From the NCBI GenBank assembly GCA_031284225.1, contig JAITAH010000104.1, forward strand, positions 1 through 5,176: 5,176 nucleotides of DNA, read 5' to 3'. The translations under genes were made by a program, and so were the position numbers. Positions 1 through 5,176 of this stretch are shown one piece after another; the first letter of the stretch is position 1, and every line of letters starts with the position of its first letter. The notes beneath the pieces were generated by a model, which was given only the letters and a program-made list of their open reading frames with translations, made no database searches and was not told where the DNA came from. Source of the DNA: Dysgonamonadaceae bacterium. GTDB taxonomy: Bacteria > Bacteroidota > Bacteroidia > Bacteroidales > Azobacteroidaceae.

Positions 1-203
1 TTGTCGGTCAAGACTCCGCCGGTAGCTACTATTTTTACGTCGTACAGTCCGTTATCGCGAAGCATTTGTTCCGCCACATCTTTTCCGGTCATTCCATTTT
101 CCAAGGGGATACGGGAATACTTCTTCTCTTTGCGTTTCAGATTACTCGACACCAGCCAGCTGATGACGGCAATACTAATAAATAAAATCCAATACAGTGT
201 CAT
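1..203 (-). CDS. YugP-type membrane zinc metallopeptidase, N-terminal fragment
   Basis: This is the first 67 codons of a gene that runs off the left edge of the window. The visible protein begins MTLYWILFISIAVISWLVSS, one hydrophobic membrane segment (about residues 3-19), followed by a basic stretch (KRKEKK, 23-28). Then comes the block IPLENGMTGKDVAEQMLRDN (32-51) and GLYDVKI (52-58). This pattern of an N-terminal anchor, 'NGMTGK-VAE-ML-NG-YDV', is what I know from the YugP-like zinc peptidase family (Zn_peptidase_2), whose HExxH metal-binding motif lies further downstream and is outside the window. The proposed role, a membrane-bound metalloprotease of unknown substrate, rests on family membership only. 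The ATG follows purA by 59 bp of very AT-rich DNA with no convincing promoter or Shine-Dalgarno sequence, so co-transcription with purA is likely. The opposite strand is also open here but gives no recognisable protein. Confidence 0.8.
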   Translation of the reverse strand, partial: MTLYWILFISIAVISWLVSSNLKRKEKKYSRIPLENGMTGKDVAEQMLRDNGLYDVKIVATGGVLTD

Positions 204-262
204 GTGAATGATAATTATAATTAATAAATATACTACTATTAACAAATTCTACGCCAGAAAGA

Positions 263-1534
263 TTAAGATTCTTTATAACGGACGATTGTTTGCGCCCTGT
301 CAGGTCCTACGGAAACAATTTTAATGTTTACGTCCAACTGTTTTTCCAGAAATGACAAATAGTCGTTAAATTTTTCCGGAAATTCGGCTCCCGACTGAAT
401 TTTTGACATATCGGTTTGCCAGCCGGGCAATTCCGCATATACGGGTTTCACATTCCCGTTAATATCGAACGGAAAAATTTCGGTTCGCTGTTCATCGACG
501 TCGTAAGCGATACAGGCATTAATGGTATCGAACGTATCCAAGACGTCGCTTTTCATCATAACAAGATGAGTAACTCCGTCAACCATAATAGCATAGCGAA
601 GCGCTACCAAATCGATCCAACCGCAGCGCCGCGGGCGGCCGGTTACGGATCCGTATTCCTGACCTAAATCCCGCATCTTTTGTCCGGTTTCGTCCGTCAG
701 TTCCGTAGGGAAAGGCCCGCCGCCTACCCGTGTGCAATAGGCTTTGAAAATGCCATAGACCTTACCGATTCGAGAAGGAGCGACGCCCAAGCCCGTACAG
801 GCGCCGGCGGAAACCGTGTTCGACGAAGTAACAAAAGGATACGAACCGAAATCTATATCGAGCATAGTACCCTGAGCGCCTTCGGCCAATACCTTTTTCC
901 CGTTCCGCAAAGCGTCGTTAATGAAATGGTCGCTATCGATCCGGCGAAACCGTTTGATACATTCGAGGCCTTCCAGCCAATCGCTTTCCGCCGTTTTCAG
1001 GTCGTATTCATAATGCATCTGTTGCAAAATTGTTTCGTGTCGGGCAATTGCTTCGCCGTATTTAGCTTCAAAATTTTGATCGATATCGCCAATGCGCAGA
1101 CCGTTGCGGCTCACCTTATCGGTATAAGCCGGGCCGATGCCTTTTCCGGTTGTCCCGATTTTTCCGACGCCTTTTTGCGCTTCGTAAGCCGCATCCAACA
1201 AACGGTGCGTCGGCAAAATCAAATGAGCCTTGCGGGAAATATACAGCCGGTGGGTCAAATCGTGTCCCGAAGCTTCTAAGGCTTCTATTTCCGCTTTGAA
1301 AAGCGCGGGGTCAAGGACAACTCCATTCCCGATGATATTTATTTTCCCCCCTTGGAAAATTCCGGAAGGAACCGACCGAAGGATGTATTTTTGTCCTTCA
1401 AATTCGAGCGTGTGTCCGGCATTGGGGCCGCCTTGAAAACGAGCGACAATATCGTAATCCGGCGTCAGCACATCTACGATTTTTCCTTTTCCTTCATCGC
1501 CCCATTGTAATCCTAATAAAACATCTACTTTCAT
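263..1534 (-). CDS. purA: Adenylosuccinate synthetase PurA
   Basis: This enzyme catalyses the first committed step from IMP to AMP: IMP + L-aspartate + GTP gives adenylosuccinate + GDP + phosphate, in the cytoplasm. The gene appears complete at 423 residues, normal for the family. Visible motifs are the GTP-binding and catalytic loop GDEGKGK (12-18, catalytic Asp13), GGPNAGHT (35-42, catalytic His41), the IMP-binding loop GTTGKGIGP (127-135), Arg143 (the residue that in E. coli reaches into the partner subunit), EGAQGTMLDID (218-228), TRVGGGPFPTEL (268-279), the aspartate loop GSVTGRPRRCGW (295-306) and a C-terminal KIVSVGPDRAQTI block. The aspartate loop has Val297 where E. coli has Thr. The ATG overlaps the stop of the upstream Fur-family gene in the sequence ATGA, so the two are almost certainly co-transcribed and may be translationally coupled. 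There is no separate promoter that I can see. Confidence 0.98.
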   Translation of the reverse strand: MKVDVLLGLQWGDEGKGKIVDVLTPDYDIVARFQGGPNAGHTLEFEGQKYILRSVPSGIFQGGKINIIGNGVVLDPALFKAEIEALEASGHDLTHRLYISRKAHLILPTHRLLDAAYEAQKGVGKIGTTGKGIGPAYTDKVSRNGLRIGDIDQNFEAKYGEAIARHETILQQMHYEYDLKTAESDWLEGLECIKRFRRIDSDHFINDALRNGKKVLAEGAQGTMLDIDFGSYPFVTSSNTVSAGACTGLGVAPSRIGKVYGIFKAYCTRVGGGPFPTELTDETGQKMRDLGQEYGSVTGRPRRCGWIDLVALRYAIMVDGVTHLVMMKSDVLDTFDTINACIAYDVDEQRTEIFPFDINGNVKPVYAELPGWQTDMSKIQSGAEFPEKFNDYLSFLEKQLDVNIKIVSVGPDRAQTIVRYKES

Positions 1535-2019
1535 TTATATTGTGTTTTTGCCAATTTATATTCTTTTTTCAGTTTCCGGGTGCAAATATTACATAATCCA
1601 TAAATATACAGGCTGTAATGCACCGGAGTAAACTGTTTGATTTTTTTGTTCCGGATGGCTAATTTTAATCCGGAGTCCTTGTATTCCCGGACTTTATGAC
1701 ATTCGGTACAAATCAGATGATGGTGAAAATCGTTGTTATACGCCCGTTCATATACCGACAACGTATTTCCGAATTGATGTTTCAATACCAATTGGCTATC
1801 GAGCAACAGTTGCATGGTATTGTAAAGGGTAGCCCGGCTTACCCGAAAATTCTTTTCTTTCATCGCCTGATAGAGGGTATCCATATCGAAATGACGCTGC
1901 TCGGTATAAATAAGGTCTAATATGGCGTAGCGTTCCGGAGTTTTCCTGCACTTATTGGCAGTCAAATATTCGGTAAATTTTTGTTTAACTGTTTCGCGTA
2001 CCTTATTTTCTTTGTCCAT
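1531..2019 (-). CDS. Fur-family metal-responsive transcriptional regulator
   Basis: This is a 162-residue DNA-binding repressor-type protein of the Fur/PerR/Zur family. The N-terminal winged helix contains RKTPERYAILDLI (25-37) and the recognition helix VSRATLYNTMQLL (60-72). The C-terminal dimerisation domain carries the structural zinc cysteines as two CxxC pairs, C104/C107 (CTEC) and C143/C146 (CNIC). Residues matching the main regulatory site of E. coli Fur are present: H43, E91, H99 and H101. By my alignment the second (S3) site is not kept: positions matching E. coli H87, D89, E108 and H125 are F98, H100, K119 and Y135, although H134 is next to the last. The metal sensed (iron, zinc, manganese or peroxide through iron) cannot be decided from sequence, so no symbol is given. 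The start is supported by a Bacteroides-type promoter 27 bp upstream. The stop overlaps the purA start by 4 bp. Confidence 0.93.
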   Translation of the reverse strand: MDKENKVRETVKQKFTEYLTANKCRKTPERYAILDLIYTEQRHFDMDTLYQAMKEKNFRVSRATLYNTMQLLLDSQLVLKHQFGNTLSVYERAYNNDFHHHLICTECHKVREYKDSGLKLAIRNKKIKQFTPVHYSLYIYGLCNICTRKLKKEYKLAKTQYK

Positions 2020-2045
2020 GAAAAGTTATTCTTGTGATCGGTCAG

Positions 2046-2076
2046 CAAAGTTAGTATTTTCCGGGGATATTTGAAA
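2046..2076 (-). promoter_or_regulatory. Bacteroidota-type promoter for the Fur-family/purA operon
   Basis: Reading the minus strand, TTTC (2073-2076) is followed by a 19-bp spacer and TAACTTTG (2046-2053). This matches the Bacteroides primary sigma consensus TTTG-N19-21-TAnnTTTG perfectly at the -7 element and 3 of 4 at the -33 element, with correct spacing. Transcription would begin a few bases downstream, giving a leader of roughly 20-25 nt before the ATG at 2019. The position directly upstream of the regulator and the correct spacer make a chance match unlikely. Transcription start mapping is not available to me. Confidence 0.65.
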
Positions 2077-2088
2077 GAGTTGAAAGAA
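2071..2088. repeat. Tandem 9-bp direct repeat at the -33 region of the Fur-family promoter
   Basis: On the plus strand TTGAAAGAG (2071-2079) is followed at once by TTGAAAGAA (2080-2088), matching at 8 of 9 positions. The first copy includes the -33 element of the promoter for the regulator operon, so bound protein would compete with RNA polymerase. It does not resemble the palindromic E. coli Fur box. It could be an operator or a chance low-complexity repeat. Confidence 0.35.
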
Positions 2089-2166
2089 GATTAGATCGTC
2101 GTCCCCAATCGAAACATGGAAATTCGCATCTGCAAGTATGTTTTTCCCGAGATGTGCAGTCGTTTT

Positions 2167-2232
2167 TCGTCATTGAACCAAGTCGAAGCCGACATTTTTC
2201 AGCACACTTAAATCGACTTAGTTCAATAACGA
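2167..2232 (-). repeat. Long imperfect inverted repeat (20-bp arms, 26-nt loop) after the receptor gene
   Basis: The left arm, 2167-2186, and the reverse complement of the right arm, 2213-2232, agree at 18 of 20 positions; the shared core reads TTGAAC(C/T)AAGTCGA. Both differences are C versus T, so in RNA made from the minus strand both become G-U pairs and the stem is continuous over 20 bp. In plus-strand RNA they would be C-A mismatches. The stem begins about 40 nt past the stop of the receptor gene, which fits a 3'-end structure that stabilises or ends that mRNA. No U-run follows the stem on the minus strand (the next bases are AAAACGAC), so it is not a classical intrinsic terminator. A small palindromic mobile remnant is an alternative. 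I see no gene in the surrounding 2020-2272 intergenic stretch. Confidence 0.7.
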
Positions 2233-2272
2233 TGATTCTTGACTTTTGATACGCTCCCTCTATGGTGTGTTT

Positions 2273-4468
2273 TTAAAATGATTTCGATGATTTGCTTTTT
2301 AGTTTTATCTTTATTCCTGCATTCACGACAAATCCGTCAAGCGGAGCGTAAATATCTTTAAATACGGGATTGGTAATCGTTCCGGTATAGATACTTCCGA
2401 ATTTAGTTTGTCGAGTATCGGTAAAATTCTCAAAATTAGCATAAATCGAAAAATGTTCCCAGATTTTTTCTATCATTGCCCCGAAAATCCAGTAATCGCG
2501 ACCGGTTGTTCCGTCGCTGAGTTGTTGGGGACTATAGTAGTAGGCTTCCAATCCGATTTTCCAGCTATCCTCTATTTCATACATCAGGATATTATTCAGG
2601 CGGCGCTTTGAAGTGAGCGGATTGGGAAAACGCACACCGTTTTCTTTCACTCTGGCGTCCGTAAACGTATAACCGACAAACAATGTAAAATCGTTGTAAT
2701 TGAGTTTAATGTTGGTTTCCGCGCCTTTGGTATCTATCTGTCCGTTGATGTTTTGAAATTGACGGTTTCCATCGGAAAGCGGTATCAACATAAGCGGACG
2801 ATGAAGATAAGTGTAGAAAAACATTTGGTTTACGGATAAAAACGCTTCTCCGACAGACGTTTTGTAATTCAAATCCGCATTTGCGCCGTAACTACGTTCC
2901 AATTTATTGAAATCGCTGTTTATCGGAAGGACGTTTTTGTAGTGTATCCATTCGCTTTCTTCCGTAAAAATAGTAGGCGTTTTATATCCCAGTCCGCCGC
3001 CGATGCGCGAAGACCATTTCGTGTTTATATTGAATAATGCCGACAATCGGGGTAATAAAACAAAACCGTAGTCCATCACGTAATCGCCACGTAAACCGCT
3101 TTCCAGTCCGAGCCAATCGGTTATTTGCGTGTTGTTTTGGACAAACATTCCGCTTGTTGTCTGGCTGTAATCGCGTGCAGCAAAGCCGGCACGTTTCTTT
3201 TCTGCAAAATGATCTTTCCAGAGATTTGCGCCTACCACCCATTCGGTATTTTCGCCGGCGTACAGATAATGTAATTCGGAAAAAACGCTGTTTTGCCGAC
3301 CATCGAAGGTATAATCGGGGATAGCGATGATGCGATTGAAATAATTGTAACTACTGCGAAACGCCAGCTTTGAATGATTACGAAATTTATGCTCAACGGA
3401 AAATTGCGTACTGAGCCGTTGCGTTTGATTATCCTCAAAATAAAACGATTCACTGCCGCTGTCTTTACCTTTGATGTAGCGCATATCTCCGCCCAGCCGG
3501 TTTTCAAATGTCGTGTTGGCGCTCAGTTCCACTGTCGTATGGTCGTTGAAATAGAGAAAAAAGCGAGGGTTTACGTTGTAGCGTTCAAACTTCGGTATGG
3601 CGGAAAGACTCATGTTTGCAGGGTCGTATGCAGCGTTGCCGTTACGCGAAGCAAACAGGGTAATGCCGATTTTCTCAAACCGTTTGGAAAAGAAGCCGTT
3701 CACGTCAAGACCAAGAGCGCTTGTGCCGTTGATGTGGAAGTTCAGTTCCCTCTCCTCCGATGGCGTTTTGGAAATCAGGTTTACCAATCCGGCAATCGCC
3801 CCGCCGCCGTAGAGCGTGGAAGTTGAACCTTTGATTATCTCTACCTGTTTCAGGTCGAGAGGCGGAATCTGCAAAAGCCCCAATCCGCTTGCCGCATTTG
3901 AATACAGCGGAAAGCCGTCTTTGAGAATTTGCGTATAGCGTCCATCCAGCCCCTGTATGCGTATGGACGCATTTGCCGAAATCGGCGAAGTTTGCTGAGT
4001 CTGAATACCTGTACTTTCGTTGAGCAGCATCCGAATGTCGCCGGGTTTCATGTTGCCTTTTTCTTCCAGTTCTTCCATGCCGATAAATTCAATGCGGGTA
4101 GGAATACGCGCTATTGTACGTGTAGTGCGGGTAGATGAAATGACAATTTCTTCGAGGTCGGACGCCTCGTTTTTGAGGAATATTTCTATTCGGCTACTGT
4201 CTGCCAAAGGGAAAGTAAATGTTTTTTCCTGCGGCTCGTAACCCAGATATGAAAAGACGAGAGTATGTTTGCCATCGGAAATGGAACGGATAACAACCTG
4301 TCCGTTTTCGTCGGACGTTGCGCCGTTTTGCGTTCCTTCGACAAGCGCCGTTGCGCCGGCAAGTGTTTTTTTGTTGTCGGCGTCTTTAATAATCGCCCTT
4401 AATGTGTTTTGAGCAAAGGCGATGTTGCACATAATTAACGCAACCAGTATAAATATATTTGTTTTCAT
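2273..4468 (-). CDS. TonB-dependent outer-membrane receptor with N-terminal carboxypeptidase-like domain
   Basis: This is a complete 731-residue outer-membrane receptor that would import a scarce ligand using TonB/ExbBD energy. A signal peptide (MKTNIFILVALIM..., likely cleaved after AFA, residue 19) precedes a CarboxypepD_reg-like domain (about 22-100, with GATALVEGTQNGATSDENG and YLGYEPQ). A TonB-box-like LEEIVISSTRT follows (105-115). The plug (about 116-236) contains IRIQGLDGRYTQILKDGFP (169-187) and VEIIKGSTSTLYGGGA (209-224); the rest is a beta barrel. The only Cys is in the signal peptide. The barrel ends with a strand near GFVVNAGIKIKL and then an unusual Lys/Ser tail KSKSSKSF. The frame is open 31 codons further upstream, but the start at 4468 is chosen because the signal peptide begins there and AAGG lies 8 nt before it. 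The plug resembles FepA/CirA-type siderophore receptors rather than SusC; no SusD partner is present. The substrate is unknown; the Cys-rich neighbour hints at a metal. Confidence 0.93.
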   Translation of the reverse strand: MKTNIFILVALIMCNIAFAQNTLRAIIKDADNKKTLAGATALVEGTQNGATSDENGQVVIRSISDGKHTLVFSYLGYEPQEKTFTFPLADSSRIEIFLKNEASDLEEIVISSTRTTRTIARIPTRIEFIGMEELEEKGNMKPGDIRMLLNESTGIQTQQTSPISANASIRIQGLDGRYTQILKDGFPLYSNAASGLGLLQIPPLDLKQVEIIKGSTSTLYGGGAIAGLVNLISKTPSEERELNFHINGTSALGLDVNGFFSKRFEKIGITLFASRNGNAAYDPANMSLSAIPKFERYNVNPRFFLYFNDHTTVELSANTTFENRLGGDMRYIKGKDSGSESFYFEDNQTQRLSTQFSVEHKFRNHSKLAFRSSYNYFNRIIAIPDYTFDGRQNSVFSELHYLYAGENTEWVVGANLWKDHFAEKKRAGFAARDYSQTTSGMFVQNNTQITDWLGLESGLRGDYVMDYGFVLLPRLSALFNINTKWSSRIGGGLGYKTPTIFTEESEWIHYKNVLPINSDFNKLERSYGANADLNYKTSVGEAFLSVNQMFFYTYLHRPLMLIPLSDGNRQFQNINGQIDTKGAETNIKLNYNDFTLFVGYTFTDARVKENGVRFPNPLTSKRRLNNILMYEIEDSWKIGLEAYYYSPQQLSDGTTGRDYWIFGAMIEKIWEHFSIYANFENFTDTRQTKFGSIYTGTITNPVFKDIYAPLDGFVVNAGIKIKLKSKSSKSF

Positions 4469-4480
4469 TTTATTTGCCTT
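4469..4480 (-). promoter_or_regulatory. Start-deciding ribosome-binding region of the receptor gene
   Basis: The minus strand reads AAGGCAAATAAA directly before the ATG at 4468. AAGG is a partial Shine-Dalgarno match with an 8-nt spacer, and the rest is A-rich, as usual before Bacteroidota starts. It supports the start with the signal peptide over the upstream in-frame ATG at 4561, which would overlap the end of the preceding gene and put about 31 residues before the signal sequence. Confidence 0.5.
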
Positions 4481-4489
4481 AATGAATAA

Positions 4490-4506
4490 AATAATAATAA
4501 TAATAA
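4490..4506. repeat. TAA/ATT trinucleotide microsatellite in the receptor leader
   Basis: The plus strand holds a 17-bp run of AAT units, about 5.7 copies (ATT units on the coding strand), ending 21 bp before the receptor ATG. It sits in the 85-bp gap between the Cys-rich protein gene and the receptor gene. Short tandem repeats in front of surface-protein genes can change length by strand slippage, but at under six copies this tract may be stable and simply AT-rich leader sequence. No promoter element with correct spacing was found around it. Confidence 0.7.
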
Positions 4507-4553
4507 CGTGCTGAGATGATTTAATCCCAACAAAGAAAAATACGGTAATGCAG

Positions 4554-4862
4554 TCAGGCAAATTCCGGCGGTTGCCAGATGCCGCCGAGGAAAGGGAATG
4601 TATAGATGAACGGCTGACGGACGTTTATTTCTGCCGATATTTTCTGTGGTTTAATGAACGTAGAAACGAGATTTTCTATTGTAAACCCTGCACAAGAGCT
4701 ACAAAGCATAAAAGGAGAACAGCAATCGCCGCAATCATGCGAGGAATTTTCATCGGTTTGTCCATTCTGAAATTCGGTATTGTCCATACATGTATCCGGA
4801 CAATACGCTATTGTGGAAAGTATTACAACATAAACCGATAATAGGATCGATACTGTTTTCAT
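4554..4862 (-). CDS. Small exported Cys-rich protein, DUF6660-like, upstream of a TonB receptor
   Basis: This is a 102-residue protein of unknown function. It starts with a hydrophobic signal-like segment (MKTVSILLSVYVVILSTIAY, 1-20), ending in a Cys at 21. C21 and C25 (CPDTC) are followed by a polar stretch and then a compact cluster: H42, C44, C47, C48, C54 and C57 (HDCGDCC...C..C). There are 7 Cys in total. The C-terminus is IWQPPEFA, and an ending near IWQPP together with the central Cys cluster is what I remember of DUF6660 proteins in Bacteroidetes, which often lie beside TonB-dependent receptors. The family name is from memory. Likely location is the periplasm or envelope. The Cys spacing could bind a thiophilic metal or form disulphides, which is inference. 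The gene lies 41 bp after the DedA-family gene and 85 bp before the receptor on the same strand, so a joint role with the receptor is plausible. Confidence 0.72.
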   Translation of the reverse strand: MKTVSILLSVYVVILSTIAYCPDTCMDNTEFQNGQTDENSSHDCGDCCSPFMLCSSCAGFTIENLVSTFIKPQKISAEINVRQPFIYTFPFLGGIWQPPEFA

Positions 4863-4866
4863 GAAG

Positions 4867-4874
4867 CAAAGCTA
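4867..4874 (-). promoter_or_regulatory. Possible -7 promoter element directly before the Cys-rich gene
   Basis: The minus strand reads TAGCTTTG, a full match to the Bacteroides -7 element TAnnTTTG, ending only 4 nt before the ATG at 4862. No TTTG or TTG is seen at the proper -33 distance. If it works, transcription would begin at or next to the start codon and give a nearly leaderless mRNA for the small gene and the receptor. A six-base match can occur by chance, so this is weak. Confidence 0.3.
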
Positions 4875-4903
4875 CAAAAAATTCATTGCGTGCCCATACC
4901 CGC

Positions 4904-5176
4904 CTATTTTTTCTTTCTTCGTATCAGCCAGTAAGCGATTGCGATAAGAGCAATGGCGGCTATCCCCCACCCGATTTCGTGGCTGTAGCGATTAATTATA
5001 TCGGCCTGCCCGTGAGCGATGCAGCCCAGCAGGACGAGCACGATGTTCCAAATGGCAGCCCCCAGCAGGGTATAGAGCGAGAAATAAAGCAGATTCATGC
5101 GCGCCAAGCCGGCCGGAATCGAAATCAATTGCCGGATAACCGGTATCAGGCGACCGATAAACGTGGAAATATTGCC
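4904..5176 (-). CDS. DedA-family membrane protein, C-terminal fragment
   Basis: The last 90 residues of a gene that enters from the right edge; the start is outside the window, and the frame is open up to base 5176. The visible part begins GNISTFIGRLIPVIRQLISI, followed by PAGLARMNLLYF. This matches the conserved DedA (SNARE-associated, PF09335) block, F-x-R-hydrophobic-I-P-x-x-R followed by the PAG motif, including both arginines thought to matter for function. Two membrane helices follow (about LLYFSLYTLLGAAIWNIVLV and IGWGIAAIALIAIAYWLI), and the protein ends in a cytoplasmic-type basic tail RRKKK. DedA proteins are inner-membrane proteins linked to membrane homeostasis and, in some members, to undecaprenyl phosphate or phospholipid flipping; which applies here is not visible. 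The TAG stop lies 41 bp before the Cys-rich gene. A TTG at 5128 is internal, not the start. Confidence 0.88.
   Translation of the reverse strand, partial: GNISTFIGRLIPVIRQLISIPAGLARMNLLYFSLYTLLGAAIWNIVLVLLGCIAHGQADIINRYSHEIGWGIAAIALIAIAYWLIRRKKK

Noticed and set aside
1..207. A plus-strand frame starting with TTG at the left edge
   Set aside because: The minus strand encodes a recognisable YugP-like N-terminus over the same bases.
205..262. AT-rich small palindromes (AATTATAATT at 213-222; TTAATA and TATTAA at 221-242) between purA and the peptidase gene
   Set aside because: Such short matches are expected by chance in DNA this AT-rich, and no U-tract terminator or promoter with correct spacing accompanies them.
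680..1279. A 199-codon open frame on the plus strand
   Set aside because: It lies wholly opposite purA, whose protein is unmistakable, and its translation shows no recognisable domain. It is a shadow of purA codon use.
2167..2232. The inverted repeat as an intrinsic terminator or as IS terminal repeats
   Set aside because: No U-run follows the stem on the minus strand, and the 26-nt interior is far too small for a transposase. Any mobile origin would have to be a tiny non-autonomous element, which one copy cannot show.
3374..3826. A 150-codon open frame on the plus strand, plus other frames in the same area
   Set aside because: All lie opposite the receptor gene, have no family resemblance, and lack plausible start regions.
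2273..4468. The receptor as a SusC-type glycan importer
   Set aside because: It is about 731 residues, shorter than typical SusC proteins. Its plug resembles siderophore-type receptors, and no SusD gene lies beside it in the window.
4469..4561. A longer receptor start at the ATG at 4561
   Set aside because: The added 31 residues come partly from the ATT repeat (poly-Ile), would overlap the previous gene, and would bury the clear signal peptide that begins at 4468.
4548..4841. A 97-codon plus-strand frame opposite the Cys-rich gene
   Set aside because: The minus-strand protein has a signal peptide, a clustered Cys pattern and a family-like C-terminus; the plus-strand translation has no such coherence.

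Overview
The window looks like chromosome from a member of the Bacteroidota, probably Bacteroidales. The evidence is a TonB-dependent receptor with an N-terminal carboxypeptidase-regulatory-like domain, a small Cys-rich protein of a type I know only from this phylum, PurA, Fur-family and DedA sequences of Bacteroidales character, A-rich start regions with little Shine-Dalgarno signal, and a TTTC-N19-TAACTTTG promoter close to the Bacteroides consensus TTTG-N19-21-TAnnTTTG. This assignment is inference from sequence style, not from a search.

All six genes lie on the minus strand, so transcription runs from right to left. In transcription order they are: the 3' part of a DedA-family membrane protein (4904-5176, cut by the window edge); a 102-residue exported Cys-rich protein resembling DUF6660 (4554-4862); a complete TonB-dependent outer-membrane receptor (2273-4468); a 253-bp intergenic region; a Fur-family metalloregulator (1531-2019); adenylosuccinate synthetase purA (263-1534); and the first 67 codons of a YugP-type membrane zinc peptidase (1-203, cut by the window edge).

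The genes form two groups. The right-hand group pairs a small Cys-rich exported protein with an outer-membrane receptor, 85 bp apart. This suggests an envelope uptake or handling module, perhaps for a metal or metal complex; the substrate cannot be read from the sequence. A short TAA repeat lies in the receptor leader. The left-hand group is a compact housekeeping operon: the Fur-family gene and purA overlap by 4 bp (ATGA), and the peptidase follows 59 bp later. The regulator has its own good candidate promoter.

The intergenic region between the groups holds that promoter, a tandem 9-mer at its upstream element, and a long imperfect inverted repeat. The two arm differences in the repeat both become G-U pairs in the minus-strand transcript, so it reads as an RNA structure at the end of the receptor mRNA. 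I found no rRNA, tRNA, CRISPR array, transposase or attachment site, and no stretch over 300 bp without a gene. Nothing here is clearly a new defence or mobile system. The points most worth a second look are the Cys-rich protein/receptor pair and the inverted repeat.
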